Of a stretch of DNA of 12,122 nt, positions 8,198-12,122 are shown in pieces. The stretch's first letter is position 1; every line of letters starts with the position of its first letter. The DNA is from an uncultured Pseudomonadota bacterium (GTDB lineage Bacteria > Pseudomonadota > Gammaproteobacteria > Burkholderiales > Methylophilaceae). The notes under the pieces were generated by a model. That model was not told where the DNA came from. It searched no databases and saw only the letters and a program-made list of their open reading frames with translations. A program made the position numbers and the translations under genes. The stretch covers positions 1-12,122 of the forward strand of contig CAINWC010000399.1 of assembly GCA_903854305.1 (NCBI GenBank). Reading direction: 5' to 3'.

Positions 8198-9285
8198 TGA
8201 CCAATATAGAAAAGTTAGCCACGGATGATGTCCGTATTCTAGAAATAAAGGAGTTGATAACGCCGTCAGCTTTGTTAAGTCGCCTCAAAGAGAGTGCAGA
8301 TTCAACCCATGTTATCTTGCAAACACGCGCAGAAATTCACCGTATATTGCATCAGGCGGATGATCGATTATTGGTGGTTGTGGGGCCTTGCTCAATTCAC
8401 GATACCGAAGCAGGTATGGAGTATGCGCGTCGATTGATGGAAGTTCGGAAAAACTTAGCCGCAGATTTATTAATCGTAATGCGGGTTTATTTTGAAAAGC
8501 CACGTACAACGGTAGGCTGGAAAGGCCTCATTAACGACCCTCATCTTGATGGTAGTTATCGTATCAATGAAGGTCTAGAAACTGCGCGTAAATTTTTGTT
8601 AGATGTAAATGAACTCGGTATGCCTGCGGGTGCTGAGTTTTTAGACATGATTACACCACAATATACTGCTGATTTAGTGAGTTGGGGCGCCATTGGTGCG
8701 CGTACTACGGAGTCACAAGTGCATCGTGAACTTACCTCTGGCTTATCTTGTCCTGTTGGTTTTAAAAATGGCACTGATGGTGGCGTGCGCGTGGCAATCG
8801 ACGCCATTAAAACAGCGGCTAGTCCGCATCACTTTCTTTCAGTCACCAAAGAAGGTCAATCTGCGATTTTTTCAACAACGGGTAATGAAGATTGCCATGT
8901 AATTCTGCGCGGTGGCAAAACACCTAACTATGATGCAGCCAGTGTCGATGACGCTTGCGATAGCCTAGCTTCGGCTGGGCTTGCACCTAGATTGATGATC
9001 GATTGCAGTCACGGCAATTGCAGCAAAAATTACTTGCGGCAAAAGGAGGTTGCGCGTGATATTGCTACGCAATTATCACAAGGCGACTCTCGTATTATGG
9101 GCGTAATGCTGGAATCACACCTCAATGAAGGGCGTCAGGAGCACACAATAGGTTGCCAACTTGAATATGGAAAATCTATTACAGACGCATGCTTGGGCTG
9201 GCAAGATACAGTCGAGTTGTTGGATATATTAGCGGCTTCAGTGCGCGCGCGTCGCCAAAAAAATCTTGACGATGATCTGGAGTAA
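8197..9285 (+). CDS. aroG: 3-deoxy-7-phosphoheptulonate (DAHP) synthase, type I alpha
   Basis: A 362-residue class I DAHP synthase. It joins phosphoenolpyruvate and erythrose 4-phosphate in the first step of the shikimate pathway. Motifs are GPCSIHD (63-69), FEKPRTTVGWKG (99-110), GARTTESQVHRE (168-179), GFKNGTDG with catalytic K190, DCSHGNCSKN (269-278) and MLESHLNEGRQ (304-314). The metal ligands of E. coli AroG map with an offset of four to C65, H272, E306 and D330. The allosteric-loop segment LDMITPQY (149-156) resembles the phenylalanine-sensitive AroG more than tyrosine-sensitive AroF, so Phe inhibition is a reasonable guess, unproven. The start overlaps the hisC stop by one base. It closes the operon; tyrA, which commonly follows hisC here in related bacteria, is not present in this window. 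Confidence 0.95.
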   Translation: MTNIEKLATDDVRILEIKELITPSALLSRLKESADSTHVILQTRAEIHRILHQADDRLLVVVGPCSIHDTEAGMEYARRLMEVRKNLAADLLIVMRVYFEKPRTTVGWKGLINDPHLDGSYRINEGLETARKFLLDVNELGMPAGAEFLDMITPQYTADLVSWGAIGARTTESQVHRELTSGLSCPVGFKNGTDGGVRVAIDAIKTAASPHHFLSVTKEGQSAIFSTTGNEDCHVILRGGKTPNYDAASVDDACDSLASAGLAPRLMIDCSHGNCSKNYLRQKEVARDIATQLSQGDSRIMGVMLESHLNEGRQEHTIGCQLEYGKSITDACLGWQDTVELLDILAASVRARRQKNLDDDLE

Positions 9286-9336
9286 TCATTAAGTGATGCT
9301 CGCATCATGAATTTACTTAGTCATTAATCAGTAAGT
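9284..9336 (+). promoter_or_regulatory. Candidate operator region upstream of pqqA (two copies of AATCRKTAAGT)
   Basis: AATCATTAAGT (9284-9294, overlapping the aroG stop) and AATCAGTAAGT (9326-9336) are direct copies of one 11-bp element whose starts are 42 bp apart, about four helical turns. The second copy is the right half of a 22-bp imperfect palindrome at 9315-9336: arms ACTTA and TAAGT around a central ATTAAT, with 18 of 22 positions symmetric. A third copy precedes pqqB. The dimer-type symmetry and helical phasing suggest a binding site for a transcription factor. I do not recognise which one, and no clear -35/-10 pair for pqqA stands out nearby. Confidence 0.4.
9294..9307 (+). repeat. 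Perfect inverted repeat after aroG
   Basis: TGATGC (9294-9299) and GCATCA (9302-9307) are perfect inverted arms around TC, starting 9 bp after the aroG stop. There is no T-run after it, so it is not a standard intrinsic terminator. It could protect the 3' end of the aroG message or serve as a protein-binding dyad between the two AATCRKTAAGT copies. Confidence 0.4.
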
Positions 9337-9380
9337 TTGCGGTTATGTCGACTTTAAATAGGGCGCACAATTCGTTTCAC

Positions 9381-9408
9381 GTTGTAGCACTAATAACAAA
9401 GCAACAAC
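9381..9408 (+). repeat. Inverted repeat in the pqqA leader
   Basis: GTTGTAGC (9381-9388) and GCAACAAC (9401-9408) pair at 7 of 8 positions around a 12-nt loop. The repeat ends 32 nt before the pqqA start and 18 nt before its ribosome site. If it lies inside the transcript it would form a leader hairpin that could stabilise the abundant pqqA mRNA; if it lies upstream of the start it could be an operator. Confidence 0.35.
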
Positions 9409-9426
9409 GATTATAAAAACTTACTT

Positions 9427-9432
9427 AAAGGA
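9427..9432 (+). promoter_or_regulatory. pqqA ribosome binding site
   Basis: AAAGGA lies 8 nt before ATG 9441. It is among the clearer Shine-Dalgarno sequences in the window and supports the tiny downstream frame as a real gene. Confidence 0.75.
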
Positions 9433-9440
9433 AATTTATC

Positions 9441-9512
9441 ATGTGGACTAAACCAGCTGCTACAGAAATGCGTTTTGGCTTTGAAGTAACAATGTACGTA
9501 ATGAATAAATAA
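9441..9512 (+). CDS. pqqA: PQQ precursor peptide PqqA
   Basis: A 23-codon gene encoding the ribosomal precursor of pyrroloquinoline quinone. The peptide starts MWTKPA and contains the diagnostic E-x3-Y pair as EVTMY, with Glu15 and Tyr19. PqqE joins these two side chains by a carbon-carbon bond, and all PQQ atoms derive from them. Length and spacing match the short PqqA of Klebsiella, also 23 residues. The segment RFGFE before the pair fits the expected leader for PqqD/PqqE recognition. It is preceded by AAAGGA and followed after 23 nt by an intrinsic terminator, and pqqBCDE come next in order. Identification is firm because of the motif plus context, despite the small size. Confidence 0.97.
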   Translation: MWTKPAATEMRFGFEVTMYVMNK

Positions 9513-9535
9513 TTAGCGTTTACGCTGTTTAAAAA

Positions 9536-9561
9536 AGGCTGCCGAAAGACAGCCTTTTTTT
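9536..9561 (+). terminator. Intrinsic terminator/attenuator between pqqA and pqqB
   Basis: AGGCTG (9536-9541) pairs with CAGCCT (9550-9555) around an 8-nt loop, followed by seven T in all (9555-9561). Five further A before the left arm pair with the T-run, so it may also work on the other strand. A small hairpin AGCG-TTTA-CGCT (9515-9526) precedes it. The likely role is to end most transcripts after pqqA so that precursor mRNA exceeds pqqBCDE mRNA. An excess of short pqqA transcript is reported for other PQQ operons. Confidence 0.85.
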
Positions 9562-9587
9562 ATACAAAAATACCATGCAAAGCTTGG

Positions 9588-9617
9588 TTGACTCGTATTA
9601 ATCGTTAAGTTTTTTAT
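9588..9617 (+). promoter_or_regulatory. Candidate separate promoter for pqqBCDE
   Basis: TTGACT (9588-9593, 5 of 6 consensus -35 bases) is followed after 18 bp by TTTTAT (9612-9617, 4 of 6 -10 bases); TATAGA (9615-9620) is an alternative at a poor 21-bp spacing. It lies downstream of the pqqA terminator and about 35 bp before pqqB, so the enzyme genes could be transcribed independently of read-through. The match is moderate. Confidence 0.35.
9597..9612 (+). repeat. Third copy of the pqq element, upstream of pqqB
   Basis: ATTAATCGTTAAGTTT matches ATTAATCAGTAAGTTT at 9323-9338 upstream of pqqA at 14 of 16 positions. It contains the AATCRKTAAGT core (9600-9610) and falls within the spacer of the candidate pqqB promoter. 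The flanking palindrome seen in the pqqA copy is not preserved here. A shared regulator of both transcription units is the inferred meaning. Confidence 0.4.
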
Positions 9618-9651
9618 AGAATTTTTATTTTAAGTAGAATTGAAGAATCAC

Positions 9652-10569
9652 ATGCATATACATGTATTAGGTGCTGGCGCTGGTGGCGGTTTCCCTCAGT
9701 GGAATTGTAATTGTTTTAACTGTGATGGATTGCGTAAAGGCACTATTAAAGCGACTAAGCGTACACAGTCTTCTATCTGCGTAAGCGGTGATGGCGTTAA
9801 CTGGGTGTTGTTTAACGCATCGCCTGATGTATTACAACAAATACAGGATTTCGCACCACTACAACCAGGTCGCGCGATTCGTGACACCGGCATTCAAGCG
9901 ATTGTGTTGATTGATGCTCAAATCGACCACACAACAGGTTTGTACATGTTGCGCGAAGGACAAGTGAAGCGCGAAATCTACTGTACTGACATGGTCTATG
10001 GTGATCTTACTTCGGGTAACCAAGCCTTAAATATTTTGGGACATTACTGTGGTATCAATCATCACAATGTGCCGATTGATGGCAAAACCAGTTTTACTAT
10101 TCCTAATGTGCCTAACCTTAAATTTACATCAGTTTCACTTAAAAGTGCAGCGCCACCATATTCACCACATCGCAATGACCCACAAGCTGGCGACACGATA
10201 GGTGTATTAATCGAAGAGATTAGTTCCGGTAAAAAATGTTGGTATTCACCTGGACTCGCAGAAATTGAACCGCATTTACCTGAATTAATGAATCAAGCTG
10301 ATTGCATCATGGTAGATGGTACTTTTTGGACTGATACGGAAATGGTGGATCTAGGCTTAATGACTAAAACTGCACGTAGCATCGGTCATAATCCGCAGTC
10401 AGGCAAGGGTGGCATGATTGAAGATTTAGATAAGTTTGGAAATGTTCGAAAGGTGTTGATACATATCAACAATACCAACCCAATTTTAAGAGAAGATTCT
10501 GCCGAGCGTGCCGAGCTTACCCAGCATGGGATTGAAGTGGCATATGACGGCATGGATATTATTCTTTAG
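9652..10569 (+). CDS. pqqB: PQQ biosynthesis protein PqqB
   Basis: A 305-residue protein of the metallo-beta-lactamase fold, acting after the Glu-Tyr unit is cut from cross-linked PqqA. PqqB is reported to hydroxylate the tyrosine-derived ring. Marks are the N-terminal GAGAGGGFPQWNCNCFNC (7-24) with Cys19, Cys21 and Cys24 for structural metal binding, NASPDVLQQI (55-64), IDAQIDHTTGL (87-97), which replaces the classical HxHxDH hydrolase motif, and IHINNTNP (270-277). The frame can be extended four codons to a TTG at 9640, but ATG 9652 gives the usual MHIHVLG start and has GAAG about 7 nt before it. pqqC begins 9 nt after the stop. Confidence 0.95.
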   Translation: MHIHVLGAGAGGGFPQWNCNCFNCDGLRKGTIKATKRTQSSICVSGDGVNWVLFNASPDVLQQIQDFAPLQPGRAIRDTGIQAIVLIDAQIDHTTGLYMLREGQVKREIYCTDMVYGDLTSGNQALNILGHYCGINHHNVPIDGKTSFTIPNVPNLKFTSVSLKSAAPPYSPHRNDPQAGDTIGVLIEEISSGKKCWYSPGLAEIEPHLPELMNQADCIMVDGTFWTDTEMVDLGLMTKTARSIGHNPQSGKGGMIEDLDKFGNVRKVLIHINNTNPILREDSAERAELTQHGIEVAYDGMDIIL

Positions 10570-10572
10570 GAG
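10568..10572 (+). promoter_or_regulatory. pqqC ribosome binding site
   Basis: AGGAG overlaps the pqqB stop codon and lies 6 nt before ATG 10579. It selects that start over the in-frame ATG at 10588, and its position suggests coupled translation of pqqB and pqqC. Confidence 0.75.
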
Positions 10573-10578
10573 ATCGTA

Positions 10579-11352
10579 ATGAATGCAATGACCAATAAAG
10601 ATTTACCTTGGACACGTGAAGAGTTTGAGGCAAAGTTACGCGAAAAAGGTAAGGGTTATCATATTTACCATCCGATTCATGTATTAATGTACGAAGGTAA
10701 ATTAACGCAAGCACAGATGCAGGCTTGGGTAGCAAACCGTTATTACTACCAAATTGCGATTCCGATGAAAGATGCTGCCATTCTTTCTAACTGCCAAGAT
10801 CGCGAAATTCGTCGTGGCTGGATACAACGTATTTTTGATCATGACGGTAGCGGAAGTATTGCTGAAGGTGGAGAAGGCGGTATCGAGGCATGGATTCATT
10901 TAGGTGCCGCAGTAGGTTTAAGCCGTGAAGATATTATGTCTCTTAAATTGGTAGCACCTGGCACTACCTTTGCGGTAGATGCGTATATCAATTTTGCGAA
11001 ACAACGCCCATGGCAAGAGTCTGTGTGCTCAAGCCTAACTGAACTTTTTGCCCCGCATATCCATCAACAACGTATTGATTCATGGCCAGATATGTATCCA
11101 TGGATTAATAAAGAAGGCATGCAGTATTTCAAAAACCGCTTAACACAAGCGCGCCGTGATGTAGAACAAGGCTTGGCTGTGACGTTAGATTATTTTGGTC
11201 AAAGCCGTGCGTTGCAAGAGCGTGCCATAGAAATTTTGCAGTTTAAGCTCAATGTATTGTGGGTAATGGCCGATGCGATTATGTTGCAAAGCACTGATAT
11301 TAAAGTAGAAGGGCGTGATTACCTACGCCAGCCAGTGATGAATGTGAGCTAA
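10579..11352 (+). CDS. pqqC: Pyrroloquinoline-quinone synthase PqqC
   Basis: A 257-residue all-helical, cofactor-free oxidase that performs the last step of PQQ synthesis: ring closure and multi-electron oxidation of the AHQQ intermediate using oxygen. Family features are [11 protein letters not shown] (27-37), which supplies active-site histidines, [18 protein letters not shown] (50-67), DHDGS (87-91), and [12 protein letters not shown] (155-166) with His160 and His162. Length is standard for a stand-alone PqqC; it is not the PqqC/D fusion found in some Methylobacterium. The gene starts with two closely spaced ATGs, and the strong AGGAG at 10568-10572 favours the first. pqqD follows after 11 nt. 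Confidence 0.96.
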   Translation: MNAMTNKDLPWTREEFEAKLREKGKGYHIYHPIHVLMYEGKLTQAQMQAWVANRYYYQIAIPMKDAAILSNCQDREIRRGWIQRIFDHDGSGSIAEGGEGGIEAWIHLGAAVGLSREDIMSLKLVAPGTTFAVDAYINFAKQRPWQESVCSSLTELFAPHIHQQRIDSWPDMYPWINKEGMQYFKNRLTQARRDVEQGLAVTLDYFGQSRALQERAIEILQFKLNVLWVMADAIMLQSTDIKVEGRDYLRQPVMNVS

Positions 11353-11363
11353 GAAAAGCAATT

Positions 11364-11645
11364 ATGGATAAGCAAATACAACATGCAGATATTTATGCGC
11401 TTGCGCACCACCATCGTTTTCAATGGGAAGAAGCGCAACAGAATTACGTGATACTTTTTCCTGAAGGTATGGTCAAACTACACGGTGGTGCTGGTGAGGT
11501 TTTGAAGCGATTAGACGGTAAGGTGACAGTTGGTGATGTTGTGGAGGATTTGAAAGCGACCTTTCCTGAAGCCAATGATATTGAAGCTGACATTATCGGT
11601 ATGTTTGAACTTGCAGTAAGTAAAGGTTGGTTACGCAAGGTTTAG
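11364..11645 (+). CDS. pqqD: PqqA-binding chaperone PqqD
   Basis: A 93-residue RRE-type (RiPP recognition element) winged-helix protein. It binds the PqqA peptide and delivers it to the radical-SAM enzyme PqqE. The recognisable pattern is [19 protein letters not shown] (17-35), then [17 protein letters not shown] (36-52), and a C-terminal helical part ending SKGWLRKV. The size is that of free-standing PqqD proteins. It starts 11 nt after pqqC with only a modest purine stretch (AAGAAAAG) before the ATG, and ends 37 nt before pqqE. Confidence 0.94.
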   Translation: MDKQIQHADIYALAHHHRFQWEEAQQNYVILFPEGMVKLHGGAGEVLKRLDGKVTVGDVVEDLKATFPEANDIEADIIGMFELAVSKGWLRKV

Positions 11646-11670
11646 CGAATTAAGTCATGCGTATAAAATT

Positions 11671-11675
11671 AGGAG
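11671..11675 (+). promoter_or_regulatory. pqqE ribosome binding site
   Basis: AGGAG lies 7 nt before ATG 11683 and fixes that start, even though it gives PqqE a longer N-terminus than usual. A 9-codon mini-frame (ATG 11657) ends in TGA overlapping the pqqE ATG (ATGA); this may be chance. Confidence 0.75.
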
Positions 11676-11682
11676 TAGCAAT

Positions 11683-12122
11683 ATGACACAAGCCTCATTA
11701 GGTGAATCAATCGTACAAAAAACCGTACATGCGCAACAAAATAACGGGGTTTCTTCTTCGGCAACGCTCACACAGCCGCTGTGGTTGTTGGCAGAAGTGA
11801 CGTATCGCTGTCCATTACATTGTGCCTTTTGTTACAACCCAACCGATTACGATAAACATACGCAAAATGAGCTTACTACTGAACAGTGGATTCAAGCGTT
11901 ACGTGATGCACGTAAACTTGGCGCCATACAACTAGGTATTTCTGGTGGCGAGCCATTACTGCGCGATGATATTGAAGATATTGTCATCGAAGCCAAAAAA
12001 CTCGGTTACTACAGCAACCTCATTACATCGGGGGTTGGTCTGACTGAAAAGCGTATCCAAGCCTTTAAAGAGGGGGGGTTGGATCATATTCAGTTATCTA
12101 TGCATGACATTACTGAAGAAAT
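11683..12122 (+). CDS. pqqE: PqqA peptide cyclase PqqE, N-terminal part (3' end outside window)
   Basis: The first 146 codons of the radical-SAM/SPASM enzyme that links Glu15 to Tyr19 of PqqA, with PqqD as partner. The frame is open to the window edge. The radical-SAM cluster motif is [11 protein letters not shown], with Cys43, Cys47 and Cys50, preceded by WLLAEV (34-39). The SAM-binding GISGGEPL is at 85-92 and ITSGVGLT at 114-121. The C-terminal SPASM domain with the auxiliary clusters would lie beyond the window. About 33 residues precede WLLAEV, roughly 20 more than usual, and they are polar and Ser/Gln/Asn-rich. The segment QLSMHD (137-142) differs from the QLSFQD-like sequence I recall in this family. 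A run of seven G (12072-12078) is in frame as Glu-Gly-Gly. Confidence 0.95.
   Translation, partial: MTQASLGESIVQKTVHAQQNNGVSSSATLTQPLWLLAEVTYRCPLHCAFCYNPTDYDKHTQNELTTEQWIQALRDARKLGAIQLGISGGEPLLRDDIEDIVIEAKKLGYYSNLITSGVGLTEKRIQAFKEGGLDHIQLSMHDITEE

Noticed and set aside
8693..8902. 69-codon + strand frame inside aroG
   Set aside because: It lies wholly within aroG in another frame, has no ribosome site or recognisable domain, and is expected by chance.
9337..9360. TTGCGG and TAAATA as a pqqA promoter
   Set aside because: The spacing between the two hexamers is only about 12 bp, too short for a sigma70 promoter, and no better pair was found.
9640..9651. TTG start extending PqqB by four residues
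   Set aside because: PqqB normally begins at the MHIHVLG-like position; ATG 9652 is a better codon with a suitable purine stretch upstream.
12072..12078. Run of seven G in pqqE as a possible frameshift or sequencing error
   Set aside because: The frame continues correctly on both sides (Lys-Glu-Gly-Gly-Leu, then DHIQLS), so the count is consistent with an intact gene.

Overview
The window looks like chromosomal DNA of a methylotrophic betaproteobacterium, most plausibly of the Methylophilaceae (Methylotenera, Methylovorus or Methylobacillus type). This placement is inferred from three things: moderately AT-rich, evenly used coding DNA; the purF-metZ and gyrA-serC-pheA-hisC gene orders known from proteobacteria, the latter typical of betaproteobacteria; and a complete start of a PQQ biosynthesis cluster, the cofactor of methanol dehydrogenases. 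All real genes are on the + strand. No mobile elements, CRISPR arrays, tRNAs or rRNAs were seen.

Layout. (1) 1-572: the 3' end of purF (purine biosynthesis), followed by a 283-bp gap. The gap holds a strong intrinsic terminator and, upstream of it, a near-consensus sigma70-like promoter, so a short untranslated RNA could be made there. (2) 856-2058: metZ (methionine biosynthesis). (3) 2209-9285: a tightly packed run gyrA-serC-pheA-hisC-aroG with gaps of 11, 13, 16 and -1 nt, very probably one transcription unit. It joins a DNA gyrase subunit to serine and aromatic amino-acid synthesis. AroG makes DAHP at the entry to the shikimate pathway, PheA turns chorismate into phenylpyruvate, and the HisC-type aminotransferase next to it may serve histidine and/or aromatic transamination. 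(4) 9286-9440: a regulatory gap rich in inverted and direct repeats. (5) 9441-12122: pqqA, pqqB, pqqC, pqqD and the first 146 codons of pqqE, which runs off the window.

PQQ cluster. pqqA encodes the 23-residue precursor peptide and is too short for ordinary gene callers. PqqD presents PqqA to the radical-SAM enzyme PqqE, which cross-links Glu15 and Tyr19. PqqB then acts on the excised Glu-Tyr product, and PqqC performs the final ring closure and oxidation. An intrinsic terminator lies between pqqA and pqqB, which would let precursor mRNA exceed enzyme mRNA. A short element (AATC-R-K-TAAGT) occurs twice upstream of pqqA, 42 bp apart, and once upstream of pqqB; one copy is half of a 22-bp imperfect palindrome. 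This is the best candidate here for an undescribed regulatory system.

The protein-coding content is otherwise recognisable and ordinary. The novelty, if any, lies in the non-coding DNA at 573-855 and 9286-9651, and in the junction of an aromatic biosynthesis operon with the PQQ cluster.
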